Assembly (NCBI GenBank): GCA_905200905.1
Contig: CAJKMA010000030.1
Location: 1 to 28,692, forward strand
Reading direction: 5' to 3'
Source: an uncultured Bacillota bacterium
Lineage (GTDB): Bacteria > Bacillota > Clostridia > Lachnospirales > Lachnospiraceae
Length of the DNA: 28,692 bases
Positions 1 through 9,214 of the stretch are shown piece after piece. Below the pieces are notes generated by a model. It saw nothing but the letters and a program-made list of their open reading frames with translations, was not told the DNA's origin and made no database searches. A program made the position numbers and the translations under genes. The first letter of the stretch is position 1; each line of letters begins with the position of its first letter.

Positions 1-1604
1 AAATGCATCGTGTACCGGAAGTAATTGACTGCTGGTTTGACTCAGGAGCAATGCCTTTTGCACAGCACCATTATCCATTTGAGAATCAGGATTTGTTTGA
101 GCAGCAGTTCCCGGCAGACTTTATTTCTGAAGCTGTAGACCAGACTCGAGGATGGTTTTATTCTCTTCTGGCAGAGTCTACCCTCTTGTTTAATAAGGCA
201 CCTTATAAGAATGTTATCGTTCTTGGTCATGTGCAGGACGAAAATGGACAGAAAATGAGTAAGTCCAAAGGAAATGCAGTAGACCCATTTGAAGCACTGG
301 AAAAATACGGTGCAGACGCTATCCGCTGGTATTTCTATGTAAACAGTGCTCCATGGCTGCCAAACCGCTTCCATGGCAAGGCAGTACAGGAAGGACAGCG
401 TAAATTCATGGGTACACTGTGGAATACTTATGCATTCTTCGTGCTTTATGCGAATATTGATGAATTTGACGCAACAAAATATACATTAGAGTACGATAAA
501 CTTCCGGTTATGGATAAATGGTTGCTTTCTAAGTTAAATACCGTAGTAAAAGCAGTAGATGAGAATCTGGCAAACTACAAGATTCCAGAGACAGCAAGAG
601 CACTTCAGGAATTTGTAGACGATATGAGTAACTGGTATGTAAGAAGAAGCCGTGAACGTTTCTGGGCAAAAGGTATGGAGCAGGATAAGATTAATGCTTA
701 TATGACCCTTTACACTGCACTGGTTACCATTTCCAAGGCAGCAGCTCCTATGGTTCCGTTCATGACAGAAGAAATCTACCAGAACCTGGTAAGAAGCATT
801 GACCAGACTGCACCGGAAAGTATTCATCTGTGCGACTTCCCAGAGGTTCAGGAAGCATGGATTGATAAAGAATTAGAAGAGAACATGGATGACCTGCTGA
901 AAGTGGTTGTTATGGGCCGTGCATGCAGAAATACAGCAAACATCAAGAACCGCCAGCCAATCGGAAAGATGTTTGTAAAAGCACCGTTTGAGCTTTCTGA
1001 ATTCTATAAAGAGATTATTGAAGATGAATTAAATGTAAAAGAAATGACCTTTACAGATGATGTAAGAGACTTTACTTCCTACACCTTTAAGCCACAGTTA
1101 AAGACTGTTGGACCAAAATATGGTAAATTCCTGGGAGGAATTAAAACAGCACTTGCCGAATTAGACGGAAATAAGGCTATGGATGAGCTGAAGGCCAATA
1201 ATGAGCTAAAACTTGACATAAATGGACAGGAAATTGTATTATTAGAGAGTGATTTGTTGATTGATATGGCACAGATGGAGGGGTATGTATCAGAGTCTGA
1301 CAATGATCTTACTGTTGTGCTGGATACAAACCTTACACCAGAACTTTTGGAAGAAGGTTTCGTACGTGAAATCATTAGCAAAATCCAGACCATGCGTAAA
1401 GAGGCTGACTTTGAAGTGACTGATAAGATTATTGTTTCGCTGGAAGGAAATCAAGTAATTGAAGGCATTTTCCGTGTGCATGAAGCTGAAATTAAGTCTG
1501 AAGTACTGGCAGCAGAAGTTGTGTACAATGAGATCAAAGGTTATACTAAAGAATGGAAAATCAATTCCGAGAGCGTTACATTTGGCGTGGAAAAATTCTC
1601 ATGA
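1..1604 (+). CDS. ileS: isoleucyl-tRNA synthetase, C-terminal half (5' end outside window)
   Basis: Charges tRNA-Ile with isoleucine in the cytoplasm. The reading frame is open at the window edge, so about half of a protein of roughly 1,040 residues is present. The class I KMSKS loop is at bases 252-266, followed by the anticodon-binding helical domain (NWYVRRSRERFW near residue 213). The C-terminal part lacks the zinc-finger cysteines of E. coli-type IleRS and instead has the long tail (ELLEEGFVREIISKIQ) typical of the eukaryote-like IleRS type 2, the class linked to reduced mupirocin sensitivity (family knowledge, not tested here). It ends 22 bases before glgP with no terminator between, so the two are probably co-transcribed. 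Confidence 0.96.
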   Translation, partial: MHRVPEVIDCWFDSGAMPFAQHHYPFENQDLFEQQFPADFISEAVDQTRGWFYSLLAESTLLFNKAPYKNVIVLGHVQDENGQKMSKSKGNAVDPFEALEKYGADAIRWYFYVNSAPWLPNRFHGKAVQEGQRKFMGTLWNTYAFFVLYANIDEFDATKYTLEYDKLPVMDKWLLSKLNTVVKAVDENLANYKIPETARALQEFVDDMSNWYVRRSRERFWAKGMEQDKINAYMTLYTALVTISKAAAPMVPFMTEEIYQNLVRSIDQTAPESIHLCDFPEVQEAWIDKELEENMDDLLKVVVMGRACRNTANIKNRQPIGKMFVKAPFELSEFYKEIIEDELNVKEMTFTDDVRDFTSYTFKPQLKTVGPKYGKFLGGIKTALAELDGNKAMDELKANNELKLDINGQEIVLLESDLLIDMAQMEGYVSESDNDLTVVLDTNLTPELLEEGFVREIISKIQTMRKEADFEVTDKIIVSLEGNQVIEGIFRVHEAEIKSEVLAAEVVYNEIKGYTKEWKINSESVTFGVEKFS

Positions 1605-1626
1605 AACCTGTAGGAGGGAAAGAGAA

Positions 1627-4089
1627 ATGTTAGATCATCATTTCAAGAAAGAAGAATTTAAAGAAAGCGTTAAAGAAAACGTAAAGATGCTTTACAGAAA
1701 AACTATTGAAGAGGCTACTCAGGAACAGGTTTTCCAGGCAGTGTCTCTGGCTGTAAAGGATGTTGTTATTGACAACTGGCTTTTAACACAAAAGCAGTAT
1801 GAAAAAGATGACCCGAAGATTGTGTACTATTTATCCATGGAGTTCCTTATGGGACGTGCACTTGGTAATAATCTGATTAACTTATGTGCATACAACGAAG
1901 TAAAAGAAGCTCTGGATGAATTAGGATTTGACTTAAATACCATTGAAGACCAGGAACCAGACCCGGCTCTTGGAAACGGAGGTCTGGGAAGACTGGCAGC
2001 ATGTTTCCTGGATTCTCTGGCAACCTTAGGATACTGTGCATATGGCTGCGGTATCCGTTACCGTTACGGTCTGTTCAAACAGAAAATCGAGAACGGTTAT
2101 CAGGTAGAAGTACCGGATAACTGGTTAAAGAACGGTTATCCATTTGAACTGCGCCGTCCTGAATATGCAAAAGAAGTAAAATTCGGTGGATATGTAAGAG
2201 TAGAATACGACCACGTAACAGGCAGAAACCGTTTCGTACAGGAAGGCTATCAGTCTGTCCGTGCAGTACCATACGATATGCCAATCGTTGGTTACAATAA
2301 TAAGATTGTCAACACACTGCGTATCTGGGATGCAGAAGCAATCAATGACTTCCAGTTAGACCTGTTCGACAAAGGTGAATACCACAAAGCAGTAGAGCAG
2401 GAAAACCTGGCAAAAAATATCGTAGAAGTTCTGTATCCAAATGATAACCACTATGCAGGAAAAGAACTTCGTCTGAAACAGCAGTATTTCTTCATTTCTG
2501 CAAGTATTCAGGCTGCAATTGAAAAATTTAAGAAATCCCATAGTGACCTTCATGACCTGCCGAAGAAAGTAACCTTCCAGTTAAATGATACACATCCAAC
2601 TATGACTGTTGCGGAACTTATGAGAATTCTCATTGACGAAGAAAGCATGGAATGGGATGAAGCATGGGATATCACAACACATACCTGTGCATATACAAAC
2701 CATACCATTATGGCAGAAGCTCTGGAAAAATGGCCAATCGAGCTGTTCTCCAAACTGCTTCCTCGTGTATATCAGATTATTGAAGAAATCAACAGAAGAT
2801 TCCTGTTGGAAATCCAGCAGAAATATCCTGGAAATCAGGAAAAAATCAGAAAAATGGCAATCATTTATGATGGACAGGTGAAAATGGCTCACCTTGCAAT
2901 CGCAGGAGGATATTCTGTAAACGGTGTTGCACAGCTTCACACAGAAATTCTGAAGAAACAGGAATTAAAAGATTTCTATGAAATGTATCCTGAAAAATTC
3001 AACAATAAGACAAACGGTATTACCCAGAGACGTTTCCTGCTTCACGGAAACCCACTTCTGGCAGACTGGATTACAGAACATATCGGTGATGGCTGGATCA
3101 CCAACCTTCCAGAACTTGCAAAACTGAAAGTTTATGCAGATGACAAGAAGGCACAGCAGGAATTCATGAACATTAAATACCGCAACAAAGTACGTCTTGC
3201 TAAGTACATTCTGGAGCACAACGGAATCGAAGTAAATCCGAACTCCATCTTTGACGTACAGGTTAAGAGACTTCATGAGTACAAACGCCAGCTTATGAAC
3301 ATCCTTCACGTTATGTACCTGTACAATAAGATTAAAGAACATCCGGAAATGCCGTTCTATCCAAGAACCTTTATCTTCGGTGCAAAGGCAGCAGCAGGCT
3401 ACAGACGTGCAAAACAGACCATTAAGCTGATCAACGCAGTAGCAGATGTAATCAATAATGACGCTTCCATTGATGGAAAGATTAAAGTTGTATTTATTGA
3501 AAACTACCGTGTATCCAATGCAGAGATGATTTTTGCAGCAGCAGATGTTTCTGAGCAGATTTCTACAGCAAGTAAAGAAGCTTCAGGAACAGGTAACATG
3601 AAATTCATGTTAAATGGTGCTCCAACAATCGGTACTATGGACGGTGCTAACGTGGAAATCGTAGAAGAAGTAGGTGCTGAAAATGCATTTATCTTCGGTC
3701 TTTCTTCTGACGAAGTTATCAACTATGAAAACCATGGCGGATATGACCCAATGCAGTATTTCAACAACGATCCTGACATCAGAAATGTATTGATGCAGTT
3801 AATCAACGGAACTTACTCCCATGGAGATTTCAATATGTTCCGTGAAATCTATGATTCTCTGTTGAATACAAAATGCAGTGACAGAGCAGATACTTACTTT
3901 ATCCTGGCTGACTTCAAGTCTTATGCAGCAGCACAGGAAAAAGTAGAAGAAGCTTACAGAGACGAAGAAAGATGGGCTAAGATGGCACTTCTGAACACTG
4001 CTTGCTCCGGTAAGTTTACTTCTGACAGAACCATCCAGCAGTATGTAGATGAAATCTGGCATCTGGACAAGGTTGTTATTGGAAAATAA
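1627..4089 (+). CDS. glgP: glycogen/starch/alpha-glucan phosphorylase
   Basis: Removes glucose-1-phosphate from the non-reducing ends of glycogen or maltodextrin, using pyridoxal phosphate. The ATG at 1627 is chosen because a strong AGGAGGG lies just upstream (about 1612-1618); the frame is open further upstream but that part overlaps ileS. The protein is 820 residues, normal for the family. EDQEPDPALGNGGLGRLAACF matches the N-terminal active-site glycine region in the parts EPDPALGNGGLGR. The PLP lysine is Lys659 in EASGTGNMKF (codon 3601-3603), at the expected position. It sits behind ileS and ends in a strong terminator. With malQ 16 kb downstream it could form a glycogen/maltodextrin pathway, but the two genes are not in one operon. 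Confidence 0.97.
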   Translation: MLDHHFKKEEFKESVKENVKMLYRKTIEEATQEQVFQAVSLAVKDVVIDNWLLTQKQYEKDDPKIVYYLSMEFLMGRALGNNLINLCAYNEVKEALDELGFDLNTIEDQEPDPALGNGGLGRLAACFLDSLATLGYCAYGCGIRYRYGLFKQKIENGYQVEVPDNWLKNGYPFELRRPEYAKEVKFGGYVRVEYDHVTGRNRFVQEGYQSVRAVPYDMPIVGYNNKIVNTLRIWDAEAINDFQLDLFDKGEYHKAVEQENLAKNIVEVLYPNDNHYAGKELRLKQQYFFISASIQAAIEKFKKSHSDLHDLPKKVTFQLNDTHPTMTVAELMRILIDEESMEWDEAWDITTHTCAYTNHTIMAEALEKWPIELFSKLLPRVYQIIEEINRRFLLEIQQKYPGNQEKIRKMAIIYDGQVKMAHLAIAGGYSVNGVAQLHTEILKKQELKDFYEMYPEKFNNKTNGITQRRFLLHGNPLLADWITEHIGDGWITNLPELAKLKVYADDKKAQQEFMNIKYRNKVRLAKYILEHNGIEVNPNSIFDVQVKRLHEYKRQLMNILHVMYLYNKIKEHPEMPFYPRTFIFGAKAAAGYRRAKQTIKLINAVADVINNDASIDGKIKVVFIENYRVSNAEMIFAAADVSEQISTASKEASGTGNMKFMLNGAPTIGTMDGANVEIVEEVGAENAFIFGLSSDEVINYENHGGYDPMQYFNNDPDIRNVLMQLINGTYSHGDFNMFREIYDSLLNTKCSDRADTYFILADFKSYAAAQEKVEEAYRDEERWAKMALLNTACSGKFTSDRTIQQYVDEIWHLDKVVIGK

Positions 4090-4111
4090 GAACTGAATAA
4101 AAGGTAAAATG

Positions 4112-4160
4112 ACAGAGCTGTCGCACTGAGTAGTTTTTCAGTGTGGCGGCTCTGTTTTCT
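4112..4160 (+). terminator. Rho-independent terminator of glgP
   Basis: Arms 4112-4129 and 4138-4155 pair along 18 bases with a few G-U pairs. The loop is 8 bases and a T-rich tail follows. The arm contains CTGTCGCA, which recurs in the hairpin at 13570-13609. Confidence 0.85.
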
Positions 4161-4202
4161 TCAATTTTAATCCTAAAACTTTTAATTTTTACAAGTTTTC
4201 TC

Positions 4203-4231
4203 TTGACAAATCCACTCAAAATAAATAGAAT
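4203..4231 (+). promoter_or_regulatory. sigma-A promoter of the ABC/YbaN operon
   Basis: Consensus -35 TTGACA (4203-4208), 17-base spacer and -10 TAGAAT (4226-4231). It lies about 95 bases before the first ABC gene, and an operator palindrome follows immediately. Confidence 0.8.
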
Positions 4232-4238
4232 ACCATTT

Positions 4239-4256
4239 AGTTAGCGAGAGCTAACT
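4239..4256. promoter_or_regulatory. palindromic operator AGTTAGC-GAGA-GCTAACT
   Basis: Perfect 7-base inverted repeat with a 4-base centre, placed at the predicted transcription start of the 4203 promoter. It would therefore act as a repression site. The same TTAG-N6-CTAA core occurs upstream of feoAB (13625-13642). The regulator is not identified; the shape fits MarR-like or DtxR-like dimers. Confidence 0.6.
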
Positions 4257-4324
4257 TTAAGATGAATTAACTAACCAAGATATGATTCAAAAAGTAACTA
4301 CAGCAATCGGAGGATAAAACATTG

Positions 4325-6067
4325 ATGATTCATAAAAGATTGATTTCCACAGTAAGCAACACCAGGAAATATATTGCTGCCAATGTGGCAGTTCAGTGGG
4401 TTTCCTTATGGACTAACATTATGTTGATACAAATTGTGACCTGGTTTTTAGGAGAATTGTTTTACGGCAAGGCAGAGAAGAGAACGTTTCTCATTGTAGC
4501 TGTCCATGCCTTGGGGGCAGTTCTGGTGCGTATGGTCTGTTTTGTAATATCCAGTCGTATGAGTTTTCTTTCTTCAAAATCAGTGAAACAGATTTTACGT
4601 GAGAAAATTTATGGAAAACTTCTAAATCTAGGTGTGTCTTACAAAGAAAATGTCCGTTCTTCAGAGGTTGTTCAGGTGGCAGTAGAAGGTGTTGACCAGT
4701 TAGAAACTTATTTTGGGTCATACCTACCCCAGTTCTTCTATGCAGTCCTGGCTCCTGTGACACTGTTTTTGGTGCTTCTTCCTATAAGCTGGATTTCAGC
4801 AGTCGTGCTTTTGTGTTGTGTGCCGCTGATTCCCATTTCTATTGCAGCAGTTCAGACTTGGGCGAAGAAACTTCTGGCAAAATATTGGGGACAGTACACT
4901 GCTTTGGGAGATACCTTTTTGGAAAATCTCCAGGGTTTGACTACCTTGAAAATTTATCAGGCAGATGAGCGCCGACAGGAGGAGATGAACCAGGAGGCAG
5001 AGAATTTCCGCAAAATTACCATGAAGGTTCTTACCATGCAGTTGAACTCCATTACCATTATGGATTTGGTAGCGTATGGTGGAGCAGCGCTTGGGGGGAT
5101 TTTGGCTGTGAGACAGTTTTTGACCGGAGAAATTCTTCTAAGTGAATGCTTGTTTATTATTTTGCTGGCAGCAGATTTTTTCCTGCCTATGCGTCTGCTG
5201 GGAAGTTTTTTCCACATTGCTATGAATGGAATGGCTGCCAGCGATAAGATTTTTAAATTACTGGATTTGCCGGAGCCGGTGAAAGGAACCAGAGCAGTTT
5301 CAAAAGAGAACGGTTTGTGCAGCAGGGATCTGACTTTTGCTTATGAAAAAGAACGTCCTGTTTTGAAACAGGTAAGTCTTTGTGTGGAGGCGGGAACTTT
5401 TACTGCAATTGTAGGAGAGAGTGGCTGTGGTAAATCTACTTTGGCTTCTGTATTTATGGGAAAAAATCAGAACTATGAGGGTGAGGTCTTGTTGGGAGGA
5501 AATGACGGTATTCCTCTTTCTGAAATTGCAGAGGAGAGCCTGATGAAACAGATTACCTATGTGGGACATGCCGGTTATCTTTTCAAGGGAACAATAAGAG
5601 AAAATTTACTCCTGGCGAAACCAAATGGAACAGATGAGGAATTCTGGGAAGTGTTGGAGAAGATGAAACTGGCTGATTTCCTAAGAAGTGAGCAGGGTTT
5701 GGATACCATGTTGGCAGAAAAAGGTTCTAACTTTTCTGGAGGACAGTGCCAGCGTTTGGTTATGGCAAGGGCACTCCTGCATGATAGTCCGATATATATC
5801 TTTGATGAAGCGACTTCCAATATTGATGCAGAGAGTGAGAATGATATGATGGAACAGATTTACCAGATGAAAAGGGAAAAAACGGTGCTGCTGATTTCCC
5901 ACCGATTAGCCAATGTGACAGCAGCGGATAAAATTTATGTTCTGGAACAAGGAAAGGTGACAGAACAAGGAAATCACGAAGAACTCATTGCGCAAAATGG
6001 GGTTTATGCAAAATTGTGGAACACCCAGCAGGAACTGGAGTATTACAGAAAGGAGAAGGCATCATGA
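4325..6067 (+). CDS. ABC half transporter, CydD-like permease/ATPase fusion
   Basis: Type IV (exporter-fold) ABC half transporter: N-terminal membrane domain (about residues 15-300, several hydrophobic segments) then an ATPase domain. Walker A GESGCGKST is at residues 364-372, signature FSGGQ at 470-474 (Phe replaces the usual Leu), Walker B IYIFDEATSNID and switch ISHRL follow. The Q-loop position carries His415 (YVGHAGYLF) instead of Gln. Start: GGAGG (4309-4313) serves either TTG 4322 or ATG 4325; ATG is preferred. The stop overlaps the next start as ATGA, so it probably forms a heterodimer with the next gene. Such pairs are often labelled CydDC (thiol export for cytochrome bd assembly), but no cydAB is in the window, so the substrate is unknown. 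The upstream operator shared with feoAB suggests a metal or heme link (inference). Confidence 0.9.
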   Translation: MIHKRLISTVSNTRKYIAANVAVQWVSLWTNIMLIQIVTWFLGELFYGKAEKRTFLIVAVHALGAVLVRMVCFVISSRMSFLSSKSVKQILREKIYGKLLNLGVSYKENVRSSEVVQVAVEGVDQLETYFGSYLPQFFYAVLAPVTLFLVLLPISWISAVVLLCCVPLIPISIAAVQTWAKKLLAKYWGQYTALGDTFLENLQGLTTLKIYQADERRQEEMNQEAENFRKITMKVLTMQLNSITIMDLVAYGGAALGGILAVRQFLTGEILLSECLFIILLAADFFLPMRLLGSFFHIAMNGMAASDKIFKLLDLPEPVKGTRAVSKENGLCSRDLTFAYEKERPVLKQVSLCVEAGTFTAIVGESGCGKSTLASVFMGKNQNYEGEVLLGGNDGIPLSEIAEESLMKQITYVGHAGYLFKGTIRENLLLAKPNGTDEEFWEVLEKMKLADFLRSEQGLDTMLAEKGSNFSGGQCQRLVMARALLHDSPIYIFDEATSNIDAESENDMMEQIYQMKREKTVLLISHRLANVTAADKIYVLEQGKVTEQGNHEELIAQNGVYAKLWNTQQELEYYRKEKAS

Positions 6068-7722
6068 AAAAACGAAATCACTGGAAGTTGATGCTGCAAC
6101 TGTCTGGGTTAGTGAAGCCCTTGAGTGGATATATGGTTTTGGCAGTGCTTATGGGGCTGGCAGGACATTTATGTGCAACTTTCATCACGGTTTTTGCAGG
6201 TTTTGCCATGCTGGCGGGCTTGGGTGAACCTGTGCCTGTGAGCATATCTGTACTATTTTTAGCCATGGGAGGATTTGCCCTTATGCGGGGGATTTTAAGA
6301 TACGGGGAGCAGGCGTGTAATCACTTTATTGCTTTTAAACTTTTGGCGCTTATAAGAGATAAAGTATTTTGTGCTTTGCGCCGGCTGTGTCCTGCCAAGC
6401 TGGAAGGAAAAGAAAAAGGGAGTTTGATTTCTGTTATAACTTCAGATATTGAGCTTTTGGAGGTATTTTATGCTCACACCATTTCACCGGCTCTTATTGC
6501 TTTGCTGTTTTGTACTGGCATATGTTTGTTTCTTGGTAGTTATCATCCTGTTTTGGGGATTTTGGCTTTTGCTTCTTTTCTCATTGTGGGGGTTTTTATT
6601 CCTATGGCAGTATCCAAACTCAATGGTTGGGCAGGAATGCGTTTTCGGACTATGAGCGGCGATCTCAGCAGCTTTGTACTGGACAGTTTGAGAGGATTAC
6701 CGGAAATTCTTCAATATCATGCAGGAGACAGAAGAAGGAAGGAAATGAATGAGCGAACAGAGGCTCTTTCGGCAGAAGAAGGTCAGATGAAAAAACTTTC
6801 CGGATGGAATACAGCTGTGACGAACAGTGTTATCTGGGTGGCGGATTTAGTTATGCTTTTTACCTCTGCCTGGCTGTTTCAGCGCGGAATGGTAGAGTTT
6901 GAAGGTGTTGTGATTCCTACTGTGACACTTATGAGCAGTTTTGGACCTGTGGTGGCTCTGGCAGCTCTTGGAAGCACCTTACAAAATACCTTTGCAGCAG
7001 GAAACAGAGTGCTGGATATTCTGGAAGAAATTCCAGTGACAGAAGAAATACAAGGGAAGGAAACCATAGAATTTACTGGCGCAAAAGCGGAAAAAGTAAG
7101 TTTTTCTTATGGAAATGAGGAGATTTTGCATGAAGTTTCTATGGAAATTCCTAAGAACAAAATTATTGGGATTCAGGGAAAGAGTGGTAGTGGGAAATCT
7201 ACTTTATTGAAACTATTTATGCGGTTCTGGCAGGCAAGGGAAGGGGAAGTAGAGATTTCCGGTCATTCTGTGAATGAGGTAAATACCACCAATTTGCGAG
7301 ACATGGAGAGTTTTATGACCCAGGAAACCCATCTATTTCATGACAGCATTGCTTCCAATTTGCGAATAGCCAAACCAGAGGCGTCCATGGAGGAACTGGA
7401 AGATGCCTGCAGGAAGGCTTCTGTACATGATTTTATTATGAGTTTGCCAAAGGGATATGAAACACCGGTAGGAGAGCTTGGAGATACCTTATCAGGAGGA
7501 GAGAGACAAAGACTGGGCCTGGCCAGAGCCTTCCTCCACGATGCGCCTTTTATGTTGTTGGATGAGCCCACTTCCAACCTGGATAGCTTAAATGAGGCTG
7601 TGATTTTGAAATCCCTTCACAAAGAGCGTAAGGGAAAAACGGTGATATTGGTATCACACAGAAAATCTACCATGGGAATTACTGACAAGATTTATTCTGT
7701 GGAGCATGGGAGGATGAGTTAA
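6064..7722 (+). CDS. ABC half transporter, CydC-like permease/ATPase fusion
   Basis: Partner half transporter of 552 residues. The ATG at 6064 overlaps the previous stop (ATGA) and has AAGGAGAAGG just upstream; the longer open frame from 6016 lies inside the previous gene. Membrane segments fill about residues 15-290. The ATPase domain has Walker A GKSGSGKST (372-380), an ordinary Q-loop Gln (FMTQETHLF), signature LSGGE (476-480), Walker B FMLLDEPTSNLD and switch VSHR. Here the consensus motifs are intact, so the pair is asymmetric: unusual Q-loop and signature in the first subunit, standard in the second. It acts in the cytoplasmic membrane. The YbaN gene begins inside its stop codon (TAATG), again indicating coupled translation. 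Confidence 0.9.
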   Translation: MKKRNHWKLMLQLSGLVKPLSGYMVLAVLMGLAGHLCATFITVFAGFAMLAGLGEPVPVSISVLFLAMGGFALMRGILRYGEQACNHFIAFKLLALIRDKVFCALRRLCPAKLEGKEKGSLISVITSDIELLEVFYAHTISPALIALLFCTGICLFLGSYHPVLGILAFASFLIVGVFIPMAVSKLNGWAGMRFRTMSGDLSSFVLDSLRGLPEILQYHAGDRRRKEMNERTEALSAEEGQMKKLSGWNTAVTNSVIWVADLVMLFTSAWLFQRGMVEFEGVVIPTVTLMSSFGPVVALAALGSTLQNTFAAGNRVLDILEEIPVTEEIQGKETIEFTGAKAEKVSFSYGNEEILHEVSMEIPKNKIIGIQGKSGSGKSTLLKLFMRFWQAREGEVEISGHSVNEVNTTNLRDMESFMTQETHLFHDSIASNLRIAKPEASMEELEDACRKASVHDFIMSLPKGYETPVGELGDTLSGGERQRLGLARAFLHDAPFMLLDEPTSNLDSLNEAVILKSLHKERKGKTVILVSHRKSTMGITDKIYSVEHGRMS

Positions 7723-8102
7723 TGGATATGAAAAAAATTTTCTATATCATAGGAGGCTGTATTTCTCTGGGGTTAGGAACCTTGGGGGCAGTTCTGCCCC
7801 TGCTGCCTGTCGTTCCCTTCCTTCTTCTGGCAGCCATATGTTTTGCCAGAAGTTCCAGGAGACTTCACAGCTGGTTCCTTGGAACCAGACTTTACAAGAA
7901 AAACCTGGAAACCTATGTGGCGGGAAAGGGAATGACCAGACAGACAAAAATCAGAATCATGGTCACTGTGACCCTACTTATGGCAGTGGGGTTTGCCATG
8001 ATGCATCAGGTAGCAGTAGGACGTATTGTTCTCATTGGTGTCTGGGTGTTCCATGTTCTCTACTTCCTGTTTGGAGTGAAAACCATTCCTGCACAAAAAT
8101 AA
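7722..8102 (+). CDS. YbaN-family (DUF454) inner membrane protein
   Basis: Small membrane protein of 126 residues. Two hydrophobic segments near the N-terminus (IIGGCISLGLGTLGAVLPLL and VPFLLLAAICFA) and two near the C-terminus. The central HSWFLGTRLYKKNLETYV and GKGMT stretch is the family hallmark. The ATG at 7722 overlaps the previous stop and has GGGAGG 8 bases upstream. The function of DUF454 is not established; its tight coupling to the ABC pair suggests it assists the transporter. The gene ends 2 bases before the convergent stop of the DHHW gene, with no visible terminator. Confidence 0.9.
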   Translation: MDMKKIFYIIGGCISLGLGTLGAVLPLLPVVPFLLLAAICFARSSRRLHSWFLGTRLYKKNLETYVAGKGMTRQTKIRIMVTVTLLMAVGFAMMHQVAVGRIVLIGVWVFHVLYFLFGVKTIPAQK

Positions 8103-8104
8103 GA

Positions 8105-9202
8105 TTATTTAAAAGTATCACTGTTATTTAACACCAGAGTGCTATATAAAAACAAAACATCACACTCGGTAAAGTCAACATATTGCTCCAAATAATCAGG
8201 ATGGATATACCGGATATCTACCAGAGTGATTTTTGAATATCCACTCAAAAGCAGGGGAGCAAGGCTGGAACCAAAGGAATCTCGGAATACAATCAGTTCT
8301 TTTGAGGTAGAAGCCAAAGGATTTTCTATGGTAAGCAGGGAAACCGGACCAGATAAAAAAATCTCATAGGGATCTTTTCCATCTGTACGGGAAAAATCAT
8401 AAACGCTCTGGATTTTGTTGGTTTCATAATTATATACTACTGCCTGGTCTATAGCGTCATTGGTGAGATAGTATAAAGGTTCAGAGCTAAGAGGCAGGGC
8501 TGATTGTCCTGCATAAACACCTAGGAAATCAGAAGTAGCAGTTTTCTTTTGGTAATCCTGTTTTAAGCTGGTGCCCATGGTCTTGGCCAGATGATTTGCC
8601 ACATCCTCAATGCACTCTTGCCGCCAGTGGGTATCTGTCTTATAAAAATCTGCCTGTTCCAGCAAATGAGAAATGGAAATATTCTCTGCAAACTCCATTT
8701 TTTCTGCCATAGATTTTTCAAAAGCAAGATAATCCATGGAAAGATGACCGCTTTTTGGAGCAAGGAAATAATTTTTGTCTGGAATTACACAGAGATACAC
8801 AGAGTTTTCTTCTGTTAAATACTTGTTATAAATATGACGAAACCTTTGGGCTGCTCGGTTAAGAGAGGATTCGTTCATAGGATATTCCATGGCAGAAGCA
8901 TAGCCTTCTGTTTGGTAAATACCATGATTATCCTTTCTTTGGAAAGCATCTGTGGCAGCAAAAGCCTTTAATCGTCGGAAGGATTCGCGGAATGGAAACT
9001 GGTCCTGAGCATAGGAGTCAAAATCGGTCATAAAACGTCCGTTTAATACAGAAGCCCAGGAAAATTCAGGCATTTTTGCCAGCTTACGCCGCTCACTATA
9101 GGAATAATCCTCCTTTGGAAAAAAAATACAGAGGAAAAAGCCAAGACTTAGAAAACAAGCAAACAAAACACACATGATTTTATTTTTCTTACGCATGTCC
9201 AT
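8105..9202 (-). CDS. DHHW family protein (AlgX/AlgJ-like, SGNH-related)
   Basis: Membrane-anchored extracellular protein of 365 residues. One N-terminal hydrophobic anchor (IMCVLFACFLSLGFFLCIFF) is followed by a polar domain. The family motif TDTHW gives Asp190 and His192, and FRDSFG places a candidate Ser at 309, as in AlgX/AlgJ-type acetylation proteins with SGNH-like folds. The ATG at 9202 follows GGAG by 6 bases; the frame could start at TTG 9214, but that would include the ribosome site. It begins just past the stop of the MBOAT gene (bases 9215-9217), so the two are coupled. The likely role is handling or transferring acyl groups to a surface polymer outside the membrane, working with the MBOAT protein; the polymer is unknown. 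Confidence 0.85.
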   Translation of the reverse strand: MDMRKKNKIMCVLFACFLSLGFFLCIFFPKEDYSYSERRKLAKMPEFSWASVLNGRFMTDFDSYAQDQFPFRESFRRLKAFAATDAFQRKDNHGIYQTEGYASAMEYPMNESSLNRAAQRFRHIYNKYLTEENSVYLCVIPDKNYFLAPKSGHLSMDYLAFEKSMAEKMEFAENISISHLLEQADFYKTDTHWRQECIEDVANHLAKTMGTSLKQDYQKKTATSDFLGVYAGQSALPLSSEPLYYLTNDAIDQAVVYNYETNKIQSVYDFSRTDGKDPYEIFLSGPVSLLTIENPLASTSKELIVFRDSFGSSLAPLLLSGYSKITLVDIRYIHPDYLEQYVDFTECDVLFLYSTLVLNNSDTFK

Positions 9203-9214
9203 AAATTTCTCCAA

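Noticed and set aside
4283..4318. Eleven-codon leader peptide frame (MIQKVTTAIGG) before the ABC genes
   Set aside because: No ribosome site, no regulatory codon run and no attenuator hairpin; it merely ends in the ribosome site of the next gene.
4325..7722. Naming the ABC pair cydD and cydC
   Set aside because: Sequence similarity supports the superfamily only; no cytochrome bd genes are present and the Q-loop differs, so the symbols would imply an unsupported function.
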